In this document: positions 26,237 through 34,711 of the stretch, piece by piece | How the letters are laid out: each line of letters starts with the position of its first letter | Numbering within the stretch: the first letter of the stretch is position 1 | NCBI GenBank assembly: GCA_035573855.1 | Contig: DATLZU010000049.1 | Span: forward strand, 20,307-84,306 | Origin: DATLZU01 sp035573855 | GTDB lineage: Bacteria; Nitrospirota; Nitrospiria; Nitrospirales; Nitrospiraceae | Length of the DNA stretch: 64,000 bases | Reading direction: 5' to 3' | The notes under the pieces: generated by a model | The model's database searches: none | Seen by the model: only the letters and a program-made list of their open reading frames with translations | What the model was told of the DNA's origin: nothing | Program-made: the position numbers and the translations under genes

Positions 26237-27241
26237 CTACAACTCCGCGTCCCGCAGAAACTTCGCGGATTCTTCCGGAGCGACGGGGTTGATGTAGAAG
26301 CCGGTGCCCCACTCGAAGCCGGCGACCTGCGTGAGCTTGGGCATGAGTTCCAGGTGCCAGTGGTAAAACTCACCGGTCTTCTCGTGCTGGGGAGAGCTGT
26401 GCAGGACGAAATTATACGCCGGCCGTGATAGGACCTTGTCCATCCGCCGCAGGGCCTCGGACAGAATGGGTGCCAGAAATTCGAATTGGCTTTTCTGGCT
26501 TTCTTCGAAGTGGCCAGCATGCCGTTTCGGCAGGATCCACATCTCGAACGGAAACCGTGCGGCGAAGGGGGTGATGCAGAGAAATTCCGGGTTCTCGGCG
26601 ACGATGCGCGTCCCGTCGCTTAACTCCTGACGGAGGATGTCGCAATACATGCATCGCTCCTTTTGTTGGTAGTGGGCCCGGCACCCTTCGATTTCGTTGA
26701 CGACGCTGGTGGGCACGATCGGCAGGGCGATCAGTTGCGAGTGTGTGTGTTCCAGGGTTGCCCCGGCCGCCGCGCCATGATTTTTGAAGATGAGGATATA
26801 GCGCAGCCGCCCGTCTTTCTTAAGATCGACGATCCGGTCGCGAAAGGCCCATAGGACGTCCTCGATCCGCTTGGTCGGCATATCGGCTAGGGTGTCCTTG
26901 TGGTTCGGCGTTTCGATGATGACTTCGTGCGCGCCGATGCCGTTCATGCGGTCGTACAGGCCGACCCCTTCGCGGCCCAGTTCGCCTTCCACCTGCAGCG
27001 CGGGAAACTTGTTCGGGACGACGCGGATCGTCCACCCCGGCGTATTGGGCTCGCCGGGCTGCGGGCGGTAGGCCAGAATCTCTTTGGGCGTCAGGCGCTC
27101 CTGTCCCGGACAAAATGGACAGAGGGCTGTCGACGGCGGCCGCGCCGGCTGGTTGCGAAGAAAATCCTGCGGGCGGGCGCGGCGTTCCGTCGAAATGATG
27201 ACCCACCGGCCGACAATCGGATCACGTCGTAACTCAGACAT
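26237..27241 (-). CDS. galT: Galactose-1-phosphate uridylyltransferase family protein
   Basis: 334 residues. It exchanges UMP between UDP-glucose and galactose-1-phosphate, or acts as a related sugar-1-phosphate nucleotidylyltransferase. Visible motifs: RRDPIVGRWVIIS at the start, CPFCPGQE (zinc CxxC) near residue 41, VVPNKFPAL near residue 76, HEVIIETPNH near residue 103, and GATLEHTHSQLIALP near residue 156. In the last, the second His is the UMP-accepting nucleophile, and Thr stands where most family members have Pro (HPH). The gene sits with a GH57 enzyme, suggesting glycogen or alpha-glucan turnover rather than the Leloir pathway; no galK or galE is adjacent. Confidence 0.88.
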   Translation of the reverse strand: MSELRRDPIVGRWVIISTERRARPQDFLRNQPARPPSTALCPFCPGQERLTPKEILAYRPQPGEPNTPGWTIRVVPNKFPALQVEGELGREGVGLYDRMNGIGAHEVIIETPNHKDTLADMPTKRIEDVLWAFRDRIVDLKKDGRLRYILIFKNHGAAAGATLEHTHSQLIALPIVPTSVVNEIEGCRAHYQQKERCMYCDILRQELSDGTRIVAENPEFLCITPFAARFPFEMWILPKRHAGHFEESQKSQFEFLAPILSEALRRMDKVLSRPAYNFVLHSSPQHEKTGEFYHWHLELMPKLTQVAGFEWGTGFYINPVAPEESAKFLRDAEL

Positions 27242-27250
27242 GGCCCCTCC

Positions 27251-27280
27251 AGGAAATGTGGAATGAGGAATGCGGAATTG
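27251..27280. repeat. GGAATG-type short repeat
   Basis: AGGAAATGTGGAATGAGGAA continues TGCGGAATTG. Three spaced GAATG/GGAAT units match the motif in the inverted repeat at 32374-32468. It lies in the 121-base gap upstream of galT. Confidence 0.45.
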
Positions 27281-27362
27281 TGAAGAGCAACCCTATGTCT
27301 TTTCGCGACCTCATGCGGTCGGCATGTCTCATTCTACCTTGCTCGTTCGGCACGCAGCGTCG

Positions 27363-29564
27363 TTAGACCCTCCACATCAGGGCTTCAAAGTCCCGATCTG
27401 GCACCATGAAGATGGCCGGTTGGTGGAACGGATAGCGGGCGATCTCCAGGCCGTGCTCCGTGACGACGACGCTGAGCCGCCATTCCTGCCCGGGTTCGGC
27501 TCGCAAATCCTTGAAGGGCACGGCCAGTTCGATGATCTTGCGGCGGCGAATCGATGGGGAACTTCCGACCTCGGCGTAGGGTCCTCCGTCGGCCGCCAGT
27601 AGGGTACATGACTCGGCACCGGCCGGCGCGAGCGAAACGACGAGCTTGTACACGCGCTCTCCGTGGGCCAGGTGGATCTCCGCCGCCGGCTCGGCCAGGC
27701 GTTTCAGCGCGCGGTCATCCGGGTCCAGCCGAACGAACAATTGCTCGAGGCTGAAGCCGAACCGGATGGCCTGAAAAAAACCCTCCGACTTCCACATGGC
27801 GCCGAGCGGCGGGTTGGGGTCGATCGAGCCCGCGCCTAGCCACTCGAAGAAATCCGTCACCGCTCCGTCGAGGACCGGATTCAGCAAACCGGTCGGTTGG
27901 CGAACCGCGTCCGTGTCCGGCCGGACTCCATTCCTGAGAATCGATTGGTTCAGCAATTCCGGCGGCGGCAGCCCGGCCCGTGTCCAGACGTTCCGCAGGT
28001 GTGCGCGGAAGAGCCGGTCGAATTCGACTTTGTAATCCGTCTCGAAGTCGTCGCCGTACCACCAGAACCAATCGCTCCCTTCCGCTGCGTATAGCTCTTC
28101 CCAGGCGAGGCGCGCCGGTTCCGCCGCGAGGGTTCCGCTAACTTCGGCCAGCCGGGACCGGGTGTGTCGGAGAAGCTCCCAGGCGCGGTTGTCTTCTGGG
28201 TGGCCGATCCAAATCTTGTAATCCTGATTGATCCAGGAACCTGAATGCAGGTGTTCGAGCCGCGTCATCGGCGGACAAACGGCCAGGGCCTCGCTCACGG
28301 TGGCTGTGGCCACCTGGACTCGTCCGTCGCGGTTCAGGACTCCGTCGGCCAAGGCCTTGTAGAACAGCGACAGGAAGCGTTCGCCGCCGTCGTGGTAATG
28401 TTCCCACGGGTTTTCCCCGTCGAGGATCACGGCGATCAACGCCCGATCGGCCGGCACGTCCTCGATGATCGCCCCGAGACGGCGCAACACGTCCTCCGTT
28501 GCCGCCTCCGGGGTGGTCTTGTGGTAGACGAACCCGAAGGCGTCGGACAGCTCGCGGTCGCGGAAGACGATCGTCAGTTCCTCGCCCGGCTGCCCGACCA
28601 GGTACGGCCTGTAGAGCGCGGTGCGGCGGTCCCAGGGATGAGACCGGGCTTCCAGCGATCGGGCCAGGATGCCTTCGTCCGTGGCGAACCAGCGGATTCC
28701 GGCTGCGCGCAACAACGGGATCATCTCAGGACACACCGCGCCTTCCGACGGCCAGAGCCCCTCAGGAGGCCGCCCGAACGTCTCGGTATGAAAGCCGACG
28801 GCCCTGCGGACCTGGGTCTCCGCATCGGCCTTGGCTTGGAACCGTGACGGCAGAGGGAGATCGGGCCGCGCGCGGCGGGCGAAGTCCGTATCGATGATCA
28901 GGGGCAGAATTGGGTGGTAGAACGGGGTCGTCGTCAATTCGATCTGACGGCGATCGGCCAGTCGCCGATACATCGGGATGATCTCCCGCACGGCGGTCCG
29001 TTGGAGCGCAAGCACTTCCTGCTTCTCTTCCTCCGTGAACCCGCGGCCTTTCGCCCGGAGCTCGGCCAGGCGCGGGAATCGGCTCACCATGCCGTATCCG
29101 AACCACGCCAGGTTGTGCCACACCTGGAGATCCAACAACTCCTGTGTGGAAAATTGGCGGGCCAGCCGTTCCAGGTCGCGTCCGCGTACGTCCATGCCGC
29201 GCTTCACCAACAGCTCATGGTAACGCGGGAAGGGCCGGACCATCGTGGGCCAGTTGGCGGAGAAGAAGTGCCGGATGATAAACGCCTTCTCGGCCAACGT
29301 CAGCTCGGCCGCCGGCCGTTCGGCGTGCTCCCAAAACAGATCACGCACCGAGCCTGCGCCGATCTCCTGCAATTGGCGCAGCAACGAGGGCGTGAAATTG
29401 AACGTTGCCGTGATGTCCGGGAACCGGTCCAGCAGGTAGGCCATGTCGAAATAGGCCTTGGCGGCGTGCAAGCGGACCCACGGCATGGTGGCGCATCCAG
29501 CCACCGGATCGATGTAAGCGGGCTGGTGCATGTGCCAGAGAAAGCAAAGCCGGACGGTTTTCAT
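27363..29564 (-). CDS. Glycoside hydrolase family 57 (alpha-amylase/4-alpha-glucanotransferase type)
   Basis: 733 residues from the ATG at 29564. GH57 motifs appear in order: CFLWHMHQPAY (motif 1, HQP), GLWPSEGAVCPEMI near residue 285 (nucleophile Glu region), VFRDRELSDAFGF near residue 355 (acid/base Asp region) and VILDGENPWEHY near residue 393. The N-terminal (beta/alpha)7 barrel is followed by a helical segment and a C-terminal beta domain of about 170 residues ending in DFEALMWRV. No signal peptide is seen, so it should act on cytoplasmic alpha-glucan. The longer frame upstream to 29720 lacks family sequence. galT follows after 121 bases, a pairing that fits storage glucan turnover. Confidence 0.88.
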   Translation of the reverse strand: MKTVRLCFLWHMHQPAYIDPVAGCATMPWVRLHAAKAYFDMAYLLDRFPDITATFNFTPSLLRQLQEIGAGSVRDLFWEHAERPAAELTLAEKAFIIRHFFSANWPTMVRPFPRYHELLVKRGMDVRGRDLERLARQFSTQELLDLQVWHNLAWFGYGMVSRFPRLAELRAKGRGFTEEEKQEVLALQRTAVREIIPMYRRLADRRQIELTTTPFYHPILPLIIDTDFARRARPDLPLPSRFQAKADAETQVRRAVGFHTETFGRPPEGLWPSEGAVCPEMIPLLRAAGIRWFATDEGILARSLEARSHPWDRRTALYRPYLVGQPGEELTIVFRDRELSDAFGFVYHKTTPEAATEDVLRRLGAIIEDVPADRALIAVILDGENPWEHYHDGGERFLSLFYKALADGVLNRDGRVQVATATVSEALAVCPPMTRLEHLHSGSWINQDYKIWIGHPEDNRAWELLRHTRSRLAEVSGTLAAEPARLAWEELYAAEGSDWFWWYGDDFETDYKVEFDRLFRAHLRNVWTRAGLPPPELLNQSILRNGVRPDTDAVRQPTGLLNPVLDGAVTDFFEWLGAGSIDPNPPLGAMWKSEGFFQAIRFGFSLEQLFVRLDPDDRALKRLAEPAAEIHLAHGERVYKLVVSLAPAGAESCTLLAADGGPYAEVGSSPSIRRRKIIELAVPFKDLRAEPGQEWRLSVVVTEHGLEIARYPFHQPAIFMVPDRDFEALMWRV

Positions 29565-29703
29565 GGAGTGATGAATTCGCAGGACGCGCTTGCAGATCCA
29601 CGCGCAGTATGTCATAGGGATAGATAGGTTGCAAACAGTCCTGCGAATTGCGAGCTGGCGGAGCGGTTGTGGAACCGGAGCGGCCGGCCATCGGGGAGGC
29701 GAC

Positions 29704-30117
29704 GTGCACGTCAACGGCATGCAGAACGGGTCTCGAGTCGGGCGCCTCTGGCTCCTCTGCTGGTACTGGGCGCCGCCGCTGGTCTATGCAGCGTTGATCT
29801 TCGCGTTTTCTTCGCTCTCCCATCCCGAAGCGACGCTGCCGTCGTTTCTGACGGCTCTGGGAGACAAGACGCTGCACGTGGTGGAATACGGAGTCTTGGG
29901 CGCGTTGTGTTACCGGGCGTTCCGCTCTGCCGCCGGAGTGTGGGGAGCGCGGTACAGGTTGCCGCTGGCGATCCTGGCCGCCGCGGTGTACGGGATAACG
30001 GATGAGGTGCATCAGGCCTTCGTTCCGCTGCGGGAAGCGAGCGGATGGGATTGGCTGGCCGATACGGTCGGCACGATGGTCGGGGTCGTCGGCTGGCGGT
30101 ATTTCCGCGAGCCATGA
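29704..30117 (+). CDS. VanZ-like membrane protein
   Basis: About 137 residues with four hydrophobic segments. WYWAPPLVYAALIFAFSS opens the fold, DKTLHVVEYGVLGALCYRA carries the VanZ-type K-x-x-H-x-x-E/Y block, and YGITDEVHQAFVPLREAS supplies the DExHQ motif with its conserved Asp-Glu, His and Gln. The role of VanZ-type proteins is mostly unclear; some affect teicoplanin resistance or envelope lipids. The GTG at 29704 has GGAGG 4 bases upstream; an ATG at 29719 is the alternative. It is divergent from the GH57 gene and convergent with the aldo/keto reductase. Confidence 0.85.
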   Translation: MHVNGMQNGSRVGRLWLLCWYWAPPLVYAALIFAFSSLSHPEATLPSFLTALGDKTLHVVEYGVLGALCYRAFRSAAGVWGARYRLPLAILAAAVYGITDEVHQAFVPLREASGWDWLADTVGTMVGVVGWRYFREP

Positions 30118-30178
30118 CGAACCGCACGGCTCGCGGGACAGGCCAGACCAGCGGGGACGGGCACGACTCGCGAACTTG

Positions 30179-31150
30179 TCACCAGGCGTAGGCTTCCGGC
30201 GCGGGACCGCCCGGGCCGGGGAAGATTTCATCGAGGCGTCCGAGGGTCTCGGCGCTCAGCTTGAGGTTCAACGCCTGCACGGACCCGTTCAATTGGTCCA
30301 ACGTTCGAGGGCCAATGATGGGAGCGGTGACCGCTTTCTGGTGCAGCAGCCAGGCGATCGCGACGTCGGCCGGCTGCTCGCCCAGGTCGGCGCAGAGTTT
30401 CTCATAGGCTTCAAGCCTCGCGCGGTGGGTGTCCGCTTTTTTTCTGAGTTCTTCGTCGGCGCGTCGTCCAACCCGCGCCGCTCTCAGCGATCCCGCCAAG
30501 AGGCCGCCCGCTAGTGGGCTCCATGGAATGAGTCCGATCCCATAGGCTTCGCAAGCCGGGATCACCTCCAGCTCGATCATCCGCTGGGTCAGGTTGTAAA
30601 GGCTCTGCTCGGACACCAGGCCGAGAAACCGGCGGCTTCTGGCCGTCTCCTGAGCCTGTGCGAGGTGCCAGCCGGCGAAGTTGCTGCTGCCGACGTAGAT
30701 GACCTTGCCGTCGCGGACGAGGCGTTCCATCGCTTGCCAGACTTCGTCCCAGGGCGTGTCGCGATCGACGTGGTGCATTTGATACAGGTCGATGTAATCC
30801 GTCCGCAGCCGGCGCAAACTCTCTTCGCAGGCCCGCGTAATGTGCAGCGCCGACAGTTTGGATTGATTGGGCCAGTCGCCCATGCGGCCGTAGACCTTGG
30901 TTGCCAGCACGACCTTGTCGCGCCGCCCACCGCCCTGGGCGAACCAGCGGCCAATGATCTGCTCCGTCAGCCCGTCGCCCCGTTTGCCGCCGTACACGTT
31001 CGCCGTGTCGAAAAAGTTGATCCCCACTTCCAGCGCCCGGTCCATGATCCGAAAGCTGGACGGCTCATCGGTGTGGAGTCCGAAGTTCATCGTGCCGAGG
31101 CAGAGTCGGCTGACGATCACCCCTGAACGGCCGAGGTGCACGTACTGCAT
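30179..31150 (-). CDS. Aldo/keto reductase
   Basis: 323 residues, (beta/alpha)8 NADPH-dependent oxidoreductase. The tetrad is visible: FFDTANVYG (Asp and Tyr), VVLATKVYG (Lys) and DLYQMHHVD (His). VIYVGSSNFAGWHL and YNLTQRMIELEVIPACEAYG are also family blocks, and SEQ near residue 181 is the nicotinamide-contact region. The C-terminal part (APIIGPRTLDQL) supplies the NADPH 2'-phosphate site. Substrate cannot be inferred. It is divergent from amgK, with 119 bases between the starts. Confidence 0.9.
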   Translation of the reverse strand: MQYVHLGRSGVIVSRLCLGTMNFGLHTDEPSSFRIMDRALEVGINFFDTANVYGGKRGDGLTEQIIGRWFAQGGGRRDKVVLATKVYGRMGDWPNQSKLSALHITRACEESLRRLRTDYIDLYQMHHVDRDTPWDEVWQAMERLVRDGKVIYVGSSNFAGWHLAQAQETARSRRFLGLVSEQSLYNLTQRMIELEVIPACEAYGIGLIPWSPLAGGLLAGSLRAARVGRRADEELRKKADTHRARLEAYEKLCADLGEQPADVAIAWLLHQKAVTAPIIGPRTLDQLNGSVQALNLKLSAETLGRLDEIFPGPGGPAPEAYAW

Positions 31151-31254
31151 AAATACATCTTACAGGGTCAGGCGCCGCGAGGAAACTCCACCAGGGCATG
31201 GCTCTGCCATGCTCTGGGTCGCATGTTTCCATCGCAATCCGCGATGACTCGGAG

Positions 31255-31260
31255 TATAAT
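31255..31260 (+). promoter_or_regulatory. Perfect -10 box just before amgK
   Basis: TATAAT ends 9 bases before the amgK ATG; the best -35 match 17 bases upstream (TCGCAA) is weak. If used, the mRNA would start within a few bases of the ATG and be almost leaderless. Confidence 0.35.
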
Positions 31261-31269
31261 GCGCCGCCG

Positions 31270-32373
31270 ATGGCTACGGTCGATCCGGTCGTTCCCAAGA
31301 CCCCGCTCGCACCGCCCGATCCCGATCATGTCGCCTACACCGTCCGGACTAAACTGCCCTTCAGCGCGGACTTTGGCGCGCTCGTCCCGCTCGCCGGCGA
31401 TGCGTCCAATCGACGCTACTTTCGCGTCACCTTGTGCAACGGACCGCCGGCGTCGCTGATCCTCATGCAACTGGCCGAGCCTGAAGCGTTTAAGCACTCC
31501 GAAGAGGCGGTCAGCGGGGCCACCGTCCAGATTGCAGAGCTGCCGTTCCTCAATATTCACGCCCATCTGGAACGAGCCGGCATTCCGGTGCCCGGATTGT
31601 ACTACTATGACCGGGAGGCGGGCCTCCTGTATTTGGAAGACTTCGGCGACCTCACGTTAACGGAGGCGTGTCGCGAGGCCTCCTCGGCCGAGGTCTCCGC
31701 GCTCTATCGGCAGGCGATTGACATCCTGGTGCGGATGCAGGTCAAGGCCACCTCTCCGGCCGATCCCGGCTGTCTCGCGTTTCACCGCAGCTTCGATGTG
31801 CCGTTGTTGATGTGGGAATTCGACCATTTTCTGGAGTATGGGATCGTAACCCGGCGGGGGAAGCCCATGTGCGCGGACGACCGGGAGGTGATCCGGGCCG
31901 AGTTCCGGAAGATCGCCGAGTTGTTGGCTGGCTTGCCGCGCGTCTTCACCCATCGCGATTATCATTCCCGCAACCTGATGGTCGAGCGTTCGCGGCTGGG
32001 GGTGATCGATTTCCAGGACGCGCTCATGGGACCAGCCACCTACGACCTGGCCTCGTTGCTGCGCGACGCTTACATTGCGCTGGACGAGGACCTCGTTGAG
32101 GACCTGATTGCCTACTATCTGGAACGACTCGCGGCACTCAAGCATATCTGGACCGATCGCGGCGCGTTTCAGCGGCTGTTCGATTGGACGAGCATTCAGC
32201 GGAATCTCAAAGCGGCGGGCCGCTTCGTCTATATCGACCAGGTGAAGAAGAACCCGAAATTCCTGTCGGATGTCCCTCGAGTCTTAGGCTACGTGCGACG
32301 CAATTTGGAGAAATATCCCGAGTTGGCGACGCTGCGGAAACACCTGTCGCCGTATGTGCCGGAACTCCAGTAG
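31270..32373 (+). CDS. amgK: N-acetylmuramate/N-acetylglucosamine anomeric kinase (AmgK-like)
   Basis: 367 residues of the aminoglycoside phosphotransferase fold. LAGDASNRRYFRV near residue 38 matches the glycine-loop of the AmgK group, LLYLEDFGDLTL near residue 118 is the hinge, FTHRDYHSRNLMVE near residue 227 holds the catalytic Asp, and GVIDFQDALMGPATYDLASL near residue 243 the metal-binding Asp. AmgK phosphorylates MurNAc at C1, and its partner MurU, encoded 99 bases downstream, makes UDP-MurNAc from the product. The pair recycles cell-wall sugar and bypasses MurA, the fosfomycin target. The start at 31270 gives the expected N-terminus; a GTG/ATG further upstream adds no family sequence. 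Confidence 0.88.
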   Translation: MATVDPVVPKTPLAPPDPDHVAYTVRTKLPFSADFGALVPLAGDASNRRYFRVTLCNGPPASLILMQLAEPEAFKHSEEAVSGATVQIAELPFLNIHAHLERAGIPVPGLYYYDREAGLLYLEDFGDLTLTEACREASSAEVSALYRQAIDILVRMQVKATSPADPGCLAFHRSFDVPLLMWEFDHFLEYGIVTRRGKPMCADDREVIRAEFRKIAELLAGLPRVFTHRDYHSRNLMVERSRLGVIDFQDALMGPATYDLASLLRDAYIALDEDLVEDLIAYYLERLAALKHIWTDRGAFQRLFDWTSIQRNLKAAGRFVYIDQVKKNPKFLSDVPRVLGYVRRNLEKYPELATLRKHLSPYVPELQ

Positions 32374-32468
32374 CCAAATAATGAGAAATGGGGAATGTGG
32401 AAGGAGGAATGATGGTGTGCAGACATGTTCCGGCCATTCCACATTGCTCATTCCTCCTTTCTCATTGG
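32374..32468. repeat. Imperfect inverted repeat between amgK and murU
   Basis: The left arm (32378-32415, AATGAGAAATGGGGAATGTG and onward) and the reverse complement of the right arm (AATGAGAAAGGAGGAATGAG and onward) share AATGAGAAA and spaced GGAATG units. It fills the gap between the two genes and ends 4 bases before the murU ATG. Confidence 0.55.
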
Positions 32469-32472
32469 CTGT

Positions 32473-33243
32473 ATGAAGGCCATGATTCTTGCGGCGGGGC
32501 TGGGTACCCGCTTGCGGCCCCTCACCAACACGATTCCGAAACCGCTGCTGCCCGTCGCGGGTACGCCGATCATCGTCTGGAATCTTCTGCTGTTGAGGCG
32601 GCATGGCTTCCGCGAGGTGATGATCAATCTGCATCACCTGGGACCGATGATCGAGCAGACATTGGGCGACGGAGAACGGTACGGGCTGCGGATCTCGTAC
32701 TCCCGCGAGCCGGTCATGTTGGGCACCGGAGGCGGGATCAAGCAGGTCGAACCGTTCTTCTCCGGCGAGCCGTTCCTGGTGGTGAACGGAGACACGCTCT
32801 TCGAACTGGACCTTGACGCGCTGATCGCGTTTCACCGCCGGCACGCCGCCGCTGCGACGCTGGTGCTGCGTAAAGACCCGGAGGCCGAACGGTGGGGGCT
32901 CGTGGAAGTAGGGTCCGGGCACCGGATTGTCAGGATCGCCGGACGGGGGGTGCTGGATACAGGTCAGACCGAGCCGCGCATGTTCACGGGCGTACACATC
33001 CTGCATCCTCGGTTGCTGCGGGATGTACCCAAGGGCCGAGCCTCATCCATCATCGACGCCTATGTCACAGCGATCCAGCACGGCGAGGCGGTGCTGGGCT
33101 ACGACGCGGAAGGGTACTGGTCCGATGTGGGTACGCCGGAGCGGTACGCGCAGACCGAACGAGACGCGGAGGCCGGCCTGATCAACCTGGCGGCGCGGAA
33201 GTCCTGGTGTGCCTCCGTCCCCGCGACCAAGGGAAGCGGGTAG
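32473..33243 (+). CDS. murU: N-acetylmuramate alpha-1-phosphate uridylyltransferase (MurU-like)
   Basis: 256 residues, nucleotidyltransferase fold. MKAMILAAGLGTRLRPLT at the start is the UTP-binding loop, IPKPLLPVAGTPII follows with the key Lys, MLGTGGGIKQ near residue 81 and VVNGDTLFELD near residue 102 (metal Asp) complete the site. YWSDVGTPERYAQTE closes the fold. Short sugar nucleotidyltransferases of this type directly after an AmgK gene are MurU orthologues. No Shine-Dalgarno sequence is visible before the ATG; the sequence upstream is the arm of an inverted repeat, so translation may be coupled or structure-dependent. Confidence 0.87.
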   Translation: MKAMILAAGLGTRLRPLTNTIPKPLLPVAGTPIIVWNLLLLRRHGFREVMINLHHLGPMIEQTLGDGERYGLRISYSREPVMLGTGGGIKQVEPFFSGEPFLVVNGDTLFELDLDALIAFHRRHAAAATLVLRKDPEAERWGLVEVGSGHRIVRIAGRGVLDTGQTEPRMFTGVHILHPRLLRDVPKGRASSIIDAYVTAIQHGEAVLGYDAEGYWSDVGTPERYAQTERDAEAGLINLAARKSWCASVPATKGSG

Positions 33244-33270
33244 CAGCATCCACCGTCGTGCCCCCCCTGC

Positions 33271-34665
33271 TTACTCTTCCGTTGCGTTCTCCAGCCGCAG
33301 GTGTTTTTGCTTGATCAGCCTCGCCAGGTACGTGCGCTGCAACCCCAGGCGTTCAGCCGCTTTGGTCTGATTCCCTTCCGCCTCGCGCAGCGCCTGCTGG
33401 ATGATGAAACGGCTGTGTGCCTCTAGGGATTCGTGGTAGGGAAGGCGCACATACGCGAGCGCCGGATGGTGTGCGCCGGGCGTCGCTGCGTCCTGGAACG
33501 ACAGCGTCAGCATGTCCGGCTCGATCGTCTCCGTTGGGCTCAGCACGACGGCGCGCTGGATGGCGTTCTCCAGTTCGCGGATGTTGCCCGGCCAAACATA
33601 CCGCTTCATGGCCTCGATCGCGGCGGGGCTGAATTTCATGCCCGGCCGTTTGGTTTCCCGCATGTGCCGCTCCAGGAAAAACTCGGCGAGCGCGGGAATG
33701 TCCTCGGTTCGCTCGCGCAGTGGCGGCAGGGTGAGATTGATGACGCTCAGCCGGAAGTACAGGTCTTCGCGGAATTGGCCGGCTTTGACAGCCTGCTTCA
33801 GGTCGCGGTTGGTCGCCGCGATCACACGGATATTAACGGAGACGAGCCGCGTGCCGCCGATGCGATGGAATTCACGGTCCTGCAAGACGCGCAGGAGCTT
33901 GGCCTGGAGGCTCAGCGGCATGTCGCCGATTTCGTCGAGGAAGACGGTCCCGCCGTCCGCCATCTCGATCTGCCCCTTCTTTTGCCGATCCGCGCCGGTG
34001 AACGCCCCTTTCTCGTGCCCGAACAATTCGCTTTCCAGCAGGGCTTCGGGAAGCGCGCTGCAGTTGATCGCCACCATCGGCATGGCTCGGCGCGGGCTCC
34101 AGGCATGGATGGAGCGGGCGAAGAGCTCTTTGCCGGTGCCGGTCTCTCCCAACAACAGAATGCCGGCATCCGATTTGGCCGCCCGCCGAGCCGCTTCAAG
34201 CAGCGATTGCATTTTGGGACTGTCGCCGACGATTCTTGCGTACTTGCTCTGAAGCTCCGACTCAAGCACGGCGATGCGGCGTTTCGCTGCCACCCAGTCA
34301 AGCGCCTTGCGGATGATGATCAGCAGGTGGTCCTTGTCCAATGGCTTGGTCAGAAAATCATAGGCGCCCAGCTTCATGGCCTCCACCGCGGTCGGGATGG
34401 TGCCGTACGCGGTCATCATGATGATCGGGGTCTCTGCAAGCAGTCCTTGGCGGGCGGTCGAGAGGTGCTTCAACACCTCCAGCCCGGACAGGCGGGGCAA
34501 TTCCAAGTCGAGCAGTGCGAGATTGGGAGATTCCTGGTCGAGCAGCGCCAGCGCGCGCTCTCCGTCTCCCGCCGTGACGACCCGATAGCCGAGCGACTCT
34601 AACCGATCAGTGAGCATCGTGAGAATATCCGAGTTGTCGTCGACAACCAGAATTTTGGCGTTCAT
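33271..34665 (-). CDS. Sigma-54-dependent response regulator (NtrC family)
   Basis: 464 residues in three domains. Receiver (1-120): KILVVDDNSD, phospho-acceptor Asp in LALLDLELPRL, Thr in MMTAYGT, Lys in FLTKPLD. AAA+ ATPase (143-375): Walker A GETGTGKELFARS, the sigma-54 contact loop as GAFTGA, Walker B VFLDEIGDMPL, and the VWPGNIRELEN block. Fis-type helix-turn-helix at the C-terminus: EAEGNQTKAAERLGLQRTYL. No histidine kinase is adjacent, so it is an orphan here. It ends the - strand run with polyprenyl synthase and DUF1015, 46 bases after the latter. Its targets are unknown; I saw no sigma-54 promoter in the window that I would trust. Confidence 0.93.
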   Translation of the reverse strand: MNAKILVVDDNSDILTMLTDRLESLGYRVVTAGDGERALALLDQESPNLALLDLELPRLSGLEVLKHLSTARQGLLAETPIIMMTAYGTIPTAVEAMKLGAYDFLTKPLDKDHLLIIIRKALDWVAAKRRIAVLESELQSKYARIVGDSPKMQSLLEAARRAAKSDAGILLLGETGTGKELFARSIHAWSPRRAMPMVAINCSALPEALLESELFGHEKGAFTGADRQKKGQIEMADGGTVFLDEIGDMPLSLQAKLLRVLQDREFHRIGGTRLVSVNIRVIAATNRDLKQAVKAGQFREDLYFRLSVINLTLPPLRERTEDIPALAEFFLERHMRETKRPGMKFSPAAIEAMKRYVWPGNIRELENAIQRAVVLSPTETIEPDMLTLSFQDAATPGAHHPALAYVRLPYHESLEAHSRFIIQQALREAEGNQTKAAERLGLQRTYLARLIKQKHLRLENATEE

Positions 34666-34711
34666 CTTCGCAGGCCACAGCTAACTGCGCACAGCATTCC
34701 GCTTCCGGCCG

